Shown here one piece after another: positions 1 to 7,993 of a DNA stretch of 64,000 nt. Each line of letters opens with the position of its first letter. Position 1 is the stretch's first letter. The stretch spans positions 62,001 through 126,000 of the forward strand of contig JAFSVU010000050.1 of assembly GCA_017444825.1 (NCBI GenBank), read 5' to 3'. This DNA comes from Clostridia bacterium (lineage in GTDB: Bacteria; Bacillota; Clostridia; UBA1212). The notes beneath the pieces were generated by a model. It ran no database searches. It worked only from the letters and a program-made list of their open reading frames with translations, and had not been told where the DNA came from. Both the position numbers and the translations under genes were made by a program.

Positions 1-605
1 GTTTTTGTGTAAGAGCCTGCCGTTATGTTGGTCAGCGTCTTATATGCCCAGGTCTCTGTTCCGGGCTCATAGGTAAAGCATTTCGCCATGTAAGCTACAT
101 GGATGAACGCATTCTTTGTGCCGTTCGTGTCATAGGCAATACCGAATGTGTAAAGGTTCGTTGTCCCAACCGGATTGAGTGTCGCAGCATTGTCAGCTAC
201 CGAGAAACCAAACAGCTTATGGTTTGTCTCGCACCATGTCGATATGGTCGAATAGTTTGACGTTGCAACACCTACGGTCACAAGTCCGTACCAGCCGCCC
301 TCGTTGAGAGCGTCGTCGAGCAGAGCTGTGAGCGCTGTCGATGTCTCGCTGTTGTAAGGTACTACGTACACGCCGCCAGCACCGTTGCTGAACGCCATAT
401 CCGCCGCCTTGTAAACGTCCTCTGTTGCCACCCAGCCTGCGTCAAGAATCTGATCGAGGCTCGTATAGTAAGCAAAAGCCGCCGCTGTTGCCGCCTGTGC
501 CGCCGGTTTTGTTCCGAGAATCAGCATTCTTTCAAAAGTCGTATTCTCTGTTGCTGCCTGACTTATTGATATTTGCACTCTCACAATGTTATCCAATACA
601 GCCAT
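1..605 (-). CDS. Probable phage tail sheath protein (5' part only)
   Basis: The frame opens with ATG at 605 and stays open to the window edge, giving about 201 residues with the C-terminus missing. The protein begins MAVLDNIVRVQISISQ and continues with a hydrophobic, alternating beta/alpha pattern and conserved-looking W-Y-G-L-V and K-T-L-T-N-I segments. This resembles the DUF3383-type sheath subunits of contractile phage tails, which form the outer tube around the tail core. It is the last visible gene of the minus-strand structural operon, directly after neck and connector genes, where a sheath gene is expected. A sheath implies a myovirus-type phage. The family call rests on memory of the fold and order, not on a search. 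Confidence 0.62.
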   Translation of the reverse strand, partial: MAVLDNIVRVQISISQAATENTTFERMLILGTKPAAQAATAAAFAYYTSLDQILDAGWVATEDVYKAADMAFSNGAGGVYVVPYNSETSTALTALLDDALNEGGWYGLVTVGVATSNYSTISTWCETNHKLFGFSVADNAATLNPVGTTNLYTFGIAYDTNGTKNAFIHVAYMAKCFTYEPGTETWAYKTLTNITAGSYTK

Positions 606-611
606 CTTGTG

Positions 612-1193
612 TTATTCCTCCTCATCTTCAAAAACTACGTTGTCTATCTCATATTCAAGATCCCCGGCAAGCGTTGCACTGCCGCCCCCACTTGAATTCT
701 GTTGCCAGTTTGCCCTGGTAATGCCTGCATAACCCGCCGATTCTTCGTTATACGACAAGGTCACTTCCTGCATTGCCCGGTATTCAAACTCCTCATCGAG
801 CACTTGAGTGAGATCTCTCAAGCCAACCTCGATGCTCATGCCTATGTTTTGTGCTTGGAACTTTGCCTGAGCGTAAGGCGACATAATAAAATTTACGAAG
901 TCGCTCAGATCTTCCGTCGCCGTGTTCTCGTAGTACGTTCCCCCCGTCACCGAGACCGCCTTGCCCTTTGTGTAAAGATTGACGTCGATGGAAATCCGGC
1001 AGGGAATGTATTTAGTAAAGTCGTTTCCCTCAATAATGCCGTCCCTGGCACGAATGATATCGCCGGTCTGAAGCGTCACGAAGGGAAGCGTCGGCCTCAC
1101 CGCCGTGGGAACTGCGCCCCAAACGACCGTTGCCCCGGTGAAGTATTCTTTCACGAGATTATAAAAGAATGTTTTTACTTGCCCGACAGTCAT
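612..1193 (-). CDS. Phage neck/tail terminator protein (gp12-like)
   Basis: 193 residues with a leading V-x-x-F-x-x-L-V-x-x-Y helix, then P-F-V-T-L-Q-T-G and a beta-rich core. This is the pattern of the LIC_12616/gp12-like neck proteins that cap the tail tube and join it to the head. It starts 4 bases inside the preceding gene (ATGA-type overlap at 1190-1193), so translation is probably coupled, and it ends 6 bases before the sheath start. The C-terminus is acidic. The exact position in the virion neck is inferred from gene order between connector genes and sheath. Confidence 0.6.
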   Translation of the reverse strand: MTVGQVKTFFYNLVKEYFTGATVVWGAVPTAVRPTLPFVTLQTGDIIRARDGIIEGNDFTKYIPCRISIDVNLYTKGKAVSVTGGTYYENTATEDLSDFVNFIMSPYAQAKFQAQNIGMSIEVGLRDLTQVLDEEFEYRAMQEVTLSYNEESAGYAGITRANWQQNSSGGGSATLAGDLEYEIDNVVFEDEEE

Positions 1194-1534
1194 TTAACCA
1201 CCCCCTCCGGAATTCTTATCCAGGTGCATGTGTAATGCGCTATCGGAGTATGCTCGTACATCATGGATGAATCGCATTCGTACCATGAATCGCCAAAAAA
1301 AAGACGGTCAGCACGCTGTCCTGTTTCCACGTTTTCTGTGAATAAGGCGGCATCGCCATAACTCGTAAGGCGTTGCACCCGGCGCTTTCCGTCTGTGTCT
1401 ATCGTTGCCGCATTCATATCAGGCTGAACGTCAAGCAACACCGTTAATTCTTCGTAGGATGCTACCGGATAACCATTTACGATCGTCTGTCCGCTGAATC
1501 GGCGCAAGGTGTAATTTTTACGCCATATATTCAT
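1190..1534 (-). CDS. Phage head-tail connector / head closure protein
   Basis: A 114-residue beta-rich protein whose C-terminal half (F-F-G-D-S-W-Y-E-C) is typical of small head-closure or stopper proteins that sit under the portal-adaptor ring. Its length and its place between the gpG/gp10-like gene and the neck terminator support this. It overlaps the next gene by 4 bases. No catalytic motif is visible. Assignment to a named Pfam family is uncertain. Confidence 0.5.
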   Translation of the reverse strand: MNIWRKNYTLRRFSGQTIVNGYPVASYEELTVLLDVQPDMNAATIDTDGKRRVQRLTSYGDAALFTENVETGQRADRLFFGDSWYECDSSMMYEHTPIAHYTCTWIRIPEGVVK

Positions 1535-1548
1535 TCACGCACCCCCTT

Positions 1549-2187
1549 CTATGTTATTGACTCATTATCAAACTGCTCTGCATTGTCTTTCGTCATAATC
1601 TGGTAATGAACGCTCTGTCTCATCCGTCCGGTGTCAATGAGCGGCTTGTCGCTGCCCTTCATTGCAATCGTGTAAGGCGAATTCGGGACAAACTTGCCGT
1701 CCCTGATCTTCTTTTGAATGAGACCTTTTTGGAAATTTCCGAGCATAGACAGAAGCTGAAAAACATCTATCTTAAGCATGGCGAATTGTTTGAAGAAAGC
1801 CGCCACTCGCTTAGTAATGAGATCCTTGTTTTCATCAACCGACATTCTCAAGAAAGGTCTTGAAGGGCTGTGCACCGTTCCGAGCTCGTTCCACATTGCG
1901 ACATCCAAGAGATCTACTCTTCTGTCACTTCGTGACTCTCCCGGCGCATGCACAGCCCCCGGCCTGGCCTTCTCTCCCTTGGTATCGGGAGCCATCATTG
2001 GCGAGGCACCTTTGCTTTTCTTTTGTTTCTTTCTCTGCTTCTCGTGGAATTTCTCAACTTCCTCGGCATCGTATGCCGCTACCCCTCGCTGATATCCCAC
2101 TCGTACAGTCAGCTTTGACAGCTCTCTGAGCCTATCTTCAAAAAGCTTTCCGTCCGCAGTCTTTTTTATATCAACATTTACGATCAA
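1549..2187 (-). CDS. Tail completion protein (gpG / HK97 gp10-like)
   Basis: 212 residues. The segment L-D-V-A-M-W-N-E-L-G-T followed by P-S-R-P-F-L-R is the hallmark of virion-morphogenesis and HK97 gp10-like proteins, which finish the head-tail joint. A basic, lysine-rich insert follows residue 45. The only in-frame start at this place is TTG at 2187, preceded by an AGGTGAG ribosome binding site. It overlaps the stop of the previous gene (TTGA), so translational coupling is likely. Confidence 0.6.
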   Translation of the reverse strand: MIVNVDIKKTADGKLFEDRLRELSKLTVRVGYQRGVAAYDAEEVEKFHEKQRKKQKKSKGASPMMAPDTKGEKARPGAVHAPGESRSDRRVDLLDVAMWNELGTVHSPSRPFLRMSVDENKDLITKRVAAFFKQFAMLKIDVFQLLSMLGNFQKGLIQKKIRDGKFVPNSPYTIAMKGSDKPLIDTGRMRQSVHYQIMTKDNAEQFDNESIT

Positions 2188-2564
2188 AAGATCTCACCTG
2201 CCGATATAATGGGAATGATGACTCTGCGCCTTATTTCTAAATACTGGAGGCCGTAAACTGTAAGCGCATACTCACCATCCGCCTGCATTGCATTTTGTCC
2301 GGAAGTCGAGTAAGAGATCGAAACTCCACCTTCCGAATAAGAAGCGACCCTCAAGCCGTCGTCAACCGTTCCCGTAGATTTATCCCCTTCTCCGGCAAGC
2401 TTCATCCTGTGCGCTGTAAGGTACGCAAGCGCCTGGTTATAAAGTTTGCCAAACCTTTTTTCACTTATAAGCGGAGCCGTCAATTCAATCCACGTCAACA
2501 CATTTGCGTCCGTGACCTCAGAAAACTCCCCGGCCACCGCACGAAAGATCTGTAGTGTTGTCAT
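2184..2564 (-). CDS. Head-tail adaptor (DUF4054-like)
   Basis: A 126-residue, mostly helical protein. The N-terminal F-x-x-V-x-D-A-N-V-L-T-W-I segment and the central A-L-A-Y-L-T-A-H region, followed by V-A-S-x-S-E-G-G-V-S-I-S, match the DUF4054 family of head-tail adaptors that contact the portal. ATG at 2564 follows a GAGG-type site. Gene order (capsid, small protein, this gene, gpG-like gene) fits the same role. Confidence 0.62.
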   Translation of the reverse strand: MTTLQIFRAVAGEFSEVTDANVLTWIELTAPLISEKRFGKLYNQALAYLTAHRMKLAGEGDKSTGTVDDGLRVASYSEGGVSISYSTSGQNAMQADGEYALTVYGLQYLEIRRRVIIPIISAGEIF

Positions 2565-2590
2565 ATCTTAGCCCCCTCATTTATAATCAA

Positions 2591-2917
2591 TCAGTTTTGT
2601 GCAGTCGTCGCCGCAATAATCATGTCGCAGAGCTCTTTCTTTGTGTTCTCCTGATTTCCGGGAAGATTAAGCTTTGCGCAGATCTCAAGAAGCTCGTCCT
2701 TCTTTTTCTTGCTGAGATCAGCCACGCCTTCCTGCGCTTTCTTGACCTCTTCCGGATCTGCCGTTGTGTCAAGAAGCTTTACGATGAAATCCATCTCAAC
2801 GTAAGTGTCGAGTATATCGTTGTCCTCGAAATCCTTCGGCACTGTTGCGATTTCGTTCGGCAGAACCGCAAGTGTTCCGAAGCCGATAATTTTGTTGCTC
2901 ACGTTTTTAATTCTCAT
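2591..2917 (-). CDS. Small structural-region protein with a HeH/SAP-like C-terminus
   Basis: 108 residues. The N-terminal half is beta-rich (K-N-V-S-N-K-I-I-G-F-G). The C-terminal half, K-K-D-E-L-L-E-I-C-A-K-L-N-L then T-K-K-E-L-C-D-M-I-I, has the spacing of helix-extension-helix or SAP-like domains seen at the end of many small phage head proteins. It lies between the major capsid gene and the connector gene and is separated from the capsid gene by two hairpins. Function unknown; a minor head or completion role is inferred from position only. Confidence 0.5.
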   Translation of the reverse strand: MRIKNVSNKIIGFGTLAVLPNEIATVPKDFEDNDILDTYVEMDFIVKLLDTTADPEEVKKAQEGVADLSKKKKDELLEICAKLNLPGNQENTKKELCDMIIAATTAQN

Positions 2918-2979
2918 TGGTTTGTCCTTTCCGTGACCCTTCTCAAAATGCTCATATTTTGCGTTTTAGGCCACTTTGT

Positions 2980-3052
2980 CTGCGGACGTGAAATTATATC
3001 TCCACGCCCGCAGAATGAAATCTTGATACTCTCAGTTAAGCGAGAGAATATC
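2980..3052 (-). promoter_or_regulatory. Two tandem hairpins after the capsid gene
   Basis: On the minus strand the capsid stop is followed at once by a stem (CTCTC / GAGAG with flanking ATA/TAT, 3025-3052). About 12 bases later comes an 11-bp stem CTGCGGGCGTG / CACGTCCGCAG (3013-2980, one G-U pair). No T-tract follows the second stem, so an intrinsic terminator is unlikely. Stems at this place could protect the capsid mRNA 3' end or lower expression of the downstream connector genes. Confidence 0.5.
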
Positions 3053-4094
3053 ACACGCCAGCGGCGATAAGAGCAGACAGCGGATAATAGATTATTGCGC
3101 CTGCTGTACGGGCCTCACAAGGCACCTCAAGCTCAAGTCCCTTGGGCTGAACCGGATGCTGATAGAAGGGCAGCGGATGCTCGATGGTGAACTTGTCTGC
3201 GCTTCTTGTGAACAGGAAAGCAACGGCCTTGCTCGAAGTAGAGTAAGGGTTGATCTCGCTGTCAGCCTGGAGCTCAGCGGCGGGCTCAATGGTCTTAAGG
3301 TAAGGCGCATTTTCGAGCACGAACTTGAGCACGGTATAACCGGTGTTCTCGATCTGCCTGGTAGCAATGTCAAGATAGACATCGGCAGGAAGTACGAGAG
3401 TGTCGGGGCGCTCAACATTCTTGGTGTTAGCGGCTACGAACTTCTGCATGCCGTTGATATCCGCAAGGATCTGAGCCGCAGTTTTGGTAGACCATGTGGT
3501 GGTAGAGCCGGTTCCGGTGTTGGGAAGGCTGTACGTAGGAATGTTGTTCGTTGTGGTGAGCACGCCAACGAGGCCGTTGTCGGAATCGCCTGCCCAAGCA
3601 ATCTTGTTGAGCAGATAGTCTATCTGGTAGCGAGCAGACTCAGCTTTTCTCACGTCAAGAGACTTGCCAGCCATCCTGGAAGCTCTCATCTCCTGAACGG
3701 AATAGCCGTAGCTGTCACCGATAGATTTGATCTGAGCCGTGGTAGGAGTGCCTTTTACGTCAGCCCTGGGCAGATCGGTCGAATAGTTAGATATGATCTT
3801 AGCCATACCGACCTTGTCGTAGCTGTAGTAAGTGACGGTCTCAGCACCGGCGTTTACTTCGTTGCTGATGGGGAAAAGCTTCAGAGCTGTAAATTCAGGA
3901 TAAAGCTTATCGTAGGAGCGAGACTTGATATAGTCGAGCTCACGAGCGAAGAAAACGGAAGCGTCCTCTGCGCTGTCAAAGCGAAGTCCCCTTGTTCCGG
4001 CAAGAGCGGCCGGAATACCGGAAGAAGCAATTGCCGCATAGTCCTGCGGATCATAGCTTCTGGAAGGTCTCATCGAATTGTATTTTTTAGCCAT
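3051..4094 (-). CDS. Major capsid protein (DUF2184-type)
   Basis: 347 residues. The N-terminal A-S-V-F-F-A-R-E-L-D-Y-I segment, the central Y-Y-S-Y-D-K-V-G-M-A motif and the block Y-G-Y-S-V-Q-E-M-R-A-S are characteristic of DUF2184 major capsid proteins, which adopt the HK97 fold and build the icosahedral head. It lies directly downstream of the cement and protease/scaffold genes, the standard order. ATG at 4094 follows AAGGAGGAAC, a strong ribosome binding site, as expected for the most abundant virion protein. Two hairpins follow its stop. Confidence 0.82.
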   Translation of the reverse strand: MAKKYNSMRPSRSYDPQDYAAIASSGIPAALAGTRGLRFDSAEDASVFFARELDYIKSRSYDKLYPEFTALKLFPISNEVNAGAETVTYYSYDKVGMAKIISNYSTDLPRADVKGTPTTAQIKSIGDSYGYSVQEMRASRMAGKSLDVRKAESARYQIDYLLNKIAWAGDSDNGLVGVLTTTNNIPTYSLPNTGTGSTTTWSTKTAAQILADINGMQKFVAANTKNVERPDTLVLPADVYLDIATRQIENTGYTVLKFVLENAPYLKTIEPAAELQADSEINPYSTSSKAVAFLFTRSADKFTIEHPLPFYQHPVQPKGLELEVPCEARTAGAIIYYPLSALIAAGV

Positions 4095-4116
4095 GTCTTT
4101 GTTCCTCCTTCAATTA

Positions 4117-4728
4117 TCAGGTAGCATCGTTTCCGGGCTCCCAGACCTTGTCTGTGCTGTCGTACTTGATAACCTGTCCGTTTGTAGGAGCGGCAGTCGC
4201 AAAGTCAACATCATTGAGATCGCCAAGATCTAAGCCTACAACATTACCGATTCCACCGAGCTCGATAACATGAGTGTTTCCGCTTCCCGCAAAGTCGAGG
4301 AATCTCGCACCGGGAATCTTTACACCGTCTGTTGCAACGTTAGAGAATTTGCCCTTGTTGTCGCCATCGTTAATCAGATAAACTGCGTCGCCGTAGTGAA
4401 TCGTCAGAGAGGCTTTAACCTGAGCCCATATTCTACCTTTGCTGAGCACGCCAACTGTAGCGCCATTTGCAAGCACTACGTTGCCGCTCATGTTGTTCTC
4501 AGTCGTGAAACCGTTCACTGTGATGCCCTCGAAGTCTGCGGCTGAATCGCTTGTCGTAGGAAGCGCAACCTGCACACCTGCGGTGGTGCCTTTTACAACA
4601 CCGATACCGAAGCCGAGAACACCGTCATTCTCTTCGTTTCTCCGAGCGTCAATAACGTAAGGAGTGATGTCGAAGAGACCGCCGGCCAGTCCGACCGGGG
4701 TTTTGAAACCATAACTTAACTGTGCCAT
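4117..4728 (-). CDS. Capsid decoration / cement protein with fibre-like tail
   Basis: 203 residues, beta-rich and glycine-rich through the first 160, with G-x-V-V-L-A-N-G-A-T-V-G-V and G-D-A-V-Y-L-I motifs like those of head cement (gp24/DUF2190-like) proteins. The end, L-G-D-L-N-D-V-D-F followed by P-T-N-G-Q-V-I-K-Y-D, is a motif common at trimerising termini of phage head fibres. It overlaps the scaffold gene stop at 4728 by one base. It probably binds the capsid exterior; whether it forms trimers is inference. Confidence 0.62.
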   Translation of the reverse strand: MAQLSYGFKTPVGLAGGLFDITPYVIDARRNEENDGVLGFGIGVVKGTTAGVQVALPTTSDSAADFEGITVNGFTTENNMSGNVVLANGATVGVLSKGRIWAQVKASLTIHYGDAVYLINDGDNKGKFSNVATDGVKIPGARFLDFAGSGNTHVIELGGIGNVVGLDLGDLNDVDFATAAPTNGQVIKYDSTDKVWEPGNDAT

Positions 4729-6434
4729 TATTTAATCTCCCCCATTTTCTTAATCATTTTCTCACGTGCAATCTCAGCCGAAGTCATGTTCTGTCTCACG
4801 GCCGTTCCGTCTGCGTTGAAAATCTGTCTGCGCTGCGCATCTGTTCTTCTCGTTTTACGAGCAGTATTGCGAGCCGCCTGATACATACCGGCGATATACT
4901 TGTCGGATTTTCCGTCAAGTCTTATGCCGGGGTTCATCTTCTTGACGATCGCCATTCTTGCTTCCTTGAGAGACATTTTTTCAAGGCCTTTCATGTTCAG
5001 CAAGTCTCCGGTCCTGAGAACGTCAACCTTTCCTGCTATATAACGGTCCACGCTGTCAAGATTCAGATTTTTAGATCTGCTGAGATCGTTGTCGCAGTTA
5101 TTTTTGTCGCAATGCTTTTTGCCAAGCTTCTTGAACTTGCCATCAGGCCTGCGGACAACCTTCTCTTCCTGCCACTCGATCTCGTCCTCGTCGTCATCCT
5201 CATCTTCGGGAACATCGTCGCCTTCGTCCTCAAAGTCCTCGTCATCCTCAGACTCTTCGTACTCCTCGACCTCTTCCTCTTCGTCCTCTTCCTCGAAGTC
5301 CTCGTCGTCCTCGTCCTCCTCAAACTCGTCCTCTTCCTCGATGTCCTCTTCGGAATAGTCCTCGTCATCGGCTACTTCGTCGTCGATTTCCTCTTCCTCT
5401 TCGAGATCAACTTCGTCCTCGTCCTCATCTTCCTCGAAATCGGCCTCTTCTTCCTCGACCTCAACTTCGGGCTCTTCGCCGTCGGTCTCGTTCTTCTTCT
5501 GAGCGCCCATCTCCTCGATGATCTTGAGAAGCTCGTCAATATCTTCGTCCTGTTCGGCAATCATGCCGAGCGCCGCTCTTGCGTCTGTAGGATCGTCCTG
5601 CTCGTCTCTCTTGTCTCTGCGTCTCTTGACACTGTCAATACGCTCCTCAAAAGAGAGCTCTTTACCGGGTTCCTCGACAGACTCAGCCACTTCTTCAACG
5701 GGTTTGTCAGCATCCATTTTCTTTTTGCGGAAGAATCCAAGGCGCTTTTTGCTCGCATCTTGCTTTTCCTGCTTAGCAGCTTCTTCTTCATCCTGCTCTT
5801 CTTTGCGAGCTTTAAACGCATTGATCGCTTCCTCAAGCACAACTGGATCCATCGGTTCCCCGTCAGCATTGCGTCTCTTCTTCATGCTCTTTCCCCCTGT
5901 TTTAGTTTTGTCTTTCCCGTCGATATTCAAACGTGCAGTTTCGCCCGCACGTGCTTCGGCTACTAACGCCAGGTGATTTATCTCGATATTGCGCTGAATA
6001 GCATCGTAATGCTCTCCATGCCACTCCCCCGGCGTCTCGTCCAGCTCCAGGTTATAGCCAAGCGACAATGCTCTGAGCCCACACTCTTTCAACTCTTCGG
6101 TGTTGTGGATAATAATCTCGGCACGCACATCCTTTCCGTCTTTATACCCATTTCCCAGTATTGTGCCGATTTGCTCTTCGCCTACATTGTTCTTGTCTAT
6201 GACCCCGGCGTTGTGAGTAATGATTATTGGCTTGCCCTTGTAGCTCTCAAGCGATTTCCGGGCGAACACCTCTTCCGGGAGCCTGAGCTCTTTTCTCGTG
6301 CTTCCGTCGCTGTTCGTGTACTCGAAAATCCCGCAAGTCGTCAGAATCGGATGATCTATCAGATAACCCTCTTCCGTAAAGTACGTCGCATTGAGCGGCA
6401 TACTGTCAAATCGCTGAACTCTGCTCAGTACCAT
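4728..6434 (-). CDS. Prohead protease/scaffold fusion (DUF2213-like)
   Basis: 568 residues in three parts. Residues 1 to about 170 match the DUF2213 pattern found beside DUF2184 capsid genes, including L-P-E-E-V-F, S-Y-K-G-K-P-I-I-I-T-H and A-L-S-L-G-Y-N-L-E; this part is thought to be the head-maturation protease. Residues from about 270 to 440 form a long Glu/Asp-rich low-complexity stretch, typical of a scaffold core that is later degraded. The last 120 residues are basic and helical and may bind the capsid shell. ATG at 6434 has GGAG ten bases upstream and overlaps the preceding gene by 29 bases. Catalytic residues were not identified. Confidence 0.68.
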   Translation of the reverse strand: MVLSRVQRFDSMPLNATYFTEEGYLIDHPILTTCGIFEYTNSDGSTRKELRLPEEVFARKSLESYKGKPIIITHNAGVIDKNNVGEEQIGTILGNGYKDGKDVRAEIIIHNTEELKECGLRALSLGYNLELDETPGEWHGEHYDAIQRNIEINHLALVAEARAGETARLNIDGKDKTKTGGKSMKKRRNADGEPMDPVVLEEAINAFKARKEEQDEEEAAKQEKQDASKKRLGFFRKKKMDADKPVEEVAESVEEPGKELSFEERIDSVKRRRDKRDEQDDPTDARAALGMIAEQDEDIDELLKIIEEMGAQKKNETDGEEPEVEVEEEEADFEEDEDEDEVDLEEEEEIDDEVADDEDYSEEDIEEEDEFEEDEDDEDFEEEDEEEEVEEYEESEDDEDFEDEGDDVPEDEDDDEDEIEWQEEKVVRRPDGKFKKLGKKHCDKNNCDNDLSRSKNLNLDSVDRYIAGKVDVLRTGDLLNMKGLEKMSLKEARMAIVKKMNPGIRLDGKSDKYIAGMYQAARNTARKTRRTDAQRRQIFNADGTAVRQNMTSAEIAREKMIKKMGEIK

Positions 6435-6639
6435 CTTCTTTCGTCTCCTTCTCGAAGAATCTCTCGCTGAGACTCTTTACAAGTGTCTGCAAGTGCAGAA
6501 CGTTGTCGATTCGGATATCGTCAACCATGTCTGCCTCATGCTTGTATATCGGAGCTTTCATAAGCGCATCCAGCTCTTCGGTATAGTCCTCAATTGCCTG
6601 AGCCTCCCGCTTAATCTGTTCACATAACATCTTAATCAT
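6406..6639 (-). CDS. Small helical phage protein
   Basis: 77 residues, almost all helix-forming, with repeated acidic positions and an internal E-A-D-M-V-x-D-I-R-I-D-N-V-L-H pattern that recalls one half of a ferritin-like or four-helix protein. ATG at 6639 is preceded by AAGGAC. It overlaps the MuF gene by 8 bases upstream and the scaffold gene by 29 bases downstream, so the three are translated as a block. Function unknown. Confidence 0.55.
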   Translation of the reverse strand: MIKMLCEQIKREAQAIEDYTEELDALMKAPIYKHEADMVDDIRIDNVLHLQTLVKSLSERFFEKETKEDGTEQSSAI

Positions 6640-7528
6640 GCTTTGTCCTTTCCACGTATCCTGCCGGAATTTTTAGTGTAGCCTCGTCAAAAATAGGAAG
6701 AGCTATGCACCGGCACTGGTAGTCCTGCCCCGGATGACATCTTCTTCCCGTTTTCCGATCTACAATCGGAGGATCGTCCCATGAGAATATCTTGCCGTCA
6801 AGCACCGCATGCCCCGGTCGAACTCTGCTGTCGTCCGAAGTGCTCCACTCGTACCTCGTGACGCCCGCATCTCGCTGTGCCTGCTCCGTGACATCGGCAT
6901 TCAGCTTAGCCATCTGATCCCTGGCGATGAACTTTGCCCAATACATATCGTAGTGATATGCTGCGGCAACCTTCTTCGCTATCGAATCCGACGTCTCGCC
7001 GGTCAAAAAGCCGTTCTGAACTATGTTCATCATTTTGCCGAGTATCTCTTTAGGCCTTGTCACGATAAGATTGACGTTATCCTTCGTCCATTGGTCTAAG
7101 GTTTGCCTGTAAAACTCGCCTTTGTAATAGTCGTCAAGGATATTGATACCAATCGTCCTTTTTACTTCCTTCTTCCACTCAGCAATACTTAGCTTCTCTC
7201 CCATTATACCAAGGGCTTTTATTTTGCTTTCCAGTTTTATTCTATTTGTACGCCGCAGGAAGTCGTTATACATCGTGTAGATGATCTTCTGTGCATAAGT
7301 GACACCCGCCGGTGTGAGCCCTGTTTTTGCCACCTCTTCAAAGAGCTCATCCAGGACCGGCTTGTACTTCGTGTAAGCCTTTCCAAAGTGCTCCAGGTAT
7401 CTCTTAATCATCTTGGCGTACTCTCGCTCGATGCCTTTCGGAAAGCGGCCTGTATATCGGCTGTGCAGAACTCTATGTGTTCCGAACTTCTTCCGGATAA
7501 CCTTGTTGACCTCGTTCTCGTTTTGCAT
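6632..7528 (-). CDS. Phage head morphogenesis protein (SPP1 gp7 / MuF family)
   Basis: 298 residues. The C-terminal block (A-R-D-Q-M-A-K-L-N, W-S-T-S-D-D-S-R-V-R-P-G-H, D-Y-Q-C-R-C) is the SPP1 gp7/MuF signature: a minor capsid protein bound to the portal inside the head and in some phages ejected with DNA. Here the protein ends shortly after the Cys-rich motif, so no toxin is fused to it. An earlier ATG at 7567 would add 13 residues, but that codon sits in the loop of a terminator-like hairpin. ATG at 7528 has its own GGGGTG site and is preferred. Confidence 0.8.
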   Translation of the reverse strand: MQNENEVNKVIRKKFGTHRVLHSRYTGRFPKGIEREYAKMIKRYLEHFGKAYTKYKPVLDELFEEVAKTGLTPAGVTYAQKIIYTMYNDFLRRTNRIKLESKIKALGIMGEKLSIAEWKKEVKRTIGINILDDYYKGEFYRQTLDQWTKDNVNLIVTRPKEILGKMMNIVQNGFLTGETSDSIAKKVAAAYHYDMYWAKFIARDQMAKLNADVTEQAQRDAGVTRYEWSTSDDSRVRPGHAVLDGKIFSWDDPPIVDRKTGRRCHPGQDYQCRCIALPIFDEATLKIPAGYVERTKHD

Positions 7529-7545
7529 CGTTTCACCCCGCTTTC

Positions 7546-7580
7546 TAAACAAAGAAGCACGGTTCATCGCCGTGCCTCTC
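7546..7580 (-). terminator. Terminator-like hairpin before muF
   Basis: On the minus strand GCACGG pairs with CCGTGC (7570-7575 with 7557-7562) around a 7-base loop. Flanking AAAGAG / TTCTTT can extend the stem, and TTCTTTGTTT follows. It lies between a 58-aa gene and muF. It may reduce read-through into muF, or it may be a boundary stem. Confidence 0.45.
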
Positions 7581-7610
7581 TTTAAAATTATTTAGTTTTA
7601 ATCTGCCAAA
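7573..7610 (-). repeat. Intergenic boundary repeat, copy 1
   Basis: On the minus strand this reads TTTGGCAGATTAAAACTAAA then TAATTTTAAAGAGAGGCA. Copy 2 at 7954-7993 is nearly identical. TTGGCA and TTTAAA are 17 bases apart, so the element could also act as a weak promoter. GAGAGG can serve as a ribosome binding site. Shorter relatives (CAGATTAAA ... AGAGAGG) lie near 22770-22790 and 12711-12730. Confidence 0.45.
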
Positions 7611-7615
7611 CCGTT

Positions 7616-7792
7616 TTAGCCTCTTTCTCTCTCCTCAATAGCTTGCATGTAAAGCTTCTTTATCCACGACTTTGCTTGAGGGAGTCCGCAGCTTTTAATA
7701 ATTTCGTCGACTTCTTCTTTTGTCATTTTGGCCAACGCCTTTCTCTTTTCGTCCCCGGTCTTGTATTTTTCCTGAAATTCAAATATGTTCAT
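7616..7792 (-). CDS. Small helical phage protein, unknown
   Basis: 58 residues, charged and helical (M-T-K-E-E-V-D-E-I-I-K-S-C-G-L-P), with the look of a small DNA- or protein-binding helical hairpin. ATG at 7792 has GGAAGG nine bases upstream; an ATG at 7813 in the same frame has no good site. The gene sits between two copies of a boundary repeat, just before the muF hairpin. It could be an accessory or antitoxin-like protein for the effector gene upstream, but nothing in the sequence proves that. Confidence 0.5.
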   Translation of the reverse strand: MNIFEFQEKYKTGDEKRKALAKMTKEEVDEIIKSCGLPQAKSWIKKLYMQAIEERERG

Positions 7793-7962
7793 ATTTTTAA
7801 ACCTTCCTTCCATTTGCCTGTTCCGCCAGTGCTTATGAAACCGTCGCCATCATCGTGCCCTGCTTTCCAGTCCCATACACCAACTTGATTAAACCTTTTT
7901 CCCAGCGCCAAAGCTCTTTTTCTGCTGTTGACATGAAAACTAACCTCTGGTACTGCCTCTCT
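7789..7962 (-). pseudogene. Open remnant between effector gene and small gene
   Basis: This frame has 57 sense codons and ends in TGA at 7789. It contains protein-like sequence (S-F-H-V-N-S-R-K-R-A-L-A-L-G-K, Q-V-G-V-W-D-W-K-A-G and S-T-G-G-T-G-K) but no usable start near its 5' end. A competing 33-aa ORF (ATG 7934 to stop 7833) in another frame has an AGAGG site but low-complexity content. I read the longer frame as the tail of a decayed gene. Confidence 0.3.
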
Positions 7963-7993
7963 TTATAATTATTCGGTTTTAATTGCGTCAGAA
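7954..7993 (-). repeat. Intergenic boundary repeat, copy 2
   Basis: Near-identical to copy 1 at 7573-7610: ATTAAAAC, AATAATT, TAAAGAGAGGCA are conserved in order and spacing. It overlaps the stop codon of the GNAT-like gene. The two copies bracket the 58-aa gene and a decayed ORF, as expected after insertion or duplication of a cassette. Confidence 0.45.

Noticed and set aside
4722..5966. Long plus-strand open frame of 414 residues opposite the protease/scaffold gene
   Set aside because: It is the reverse shadow of the Glu/Asp-rich low-complexity region; its leucine/valine-rich sequence comes from GA-rich codons on the other strand. No ribosome binding site.
7530..7567. Upstream ATG 7567 as the muF start
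   Set aside because: It has a GAGAGG site but lies in the loop of a terminator-like hairpin, and ATG 7528 has its own GGGGTG site. A 13-residue extension cannot be fully excluded.
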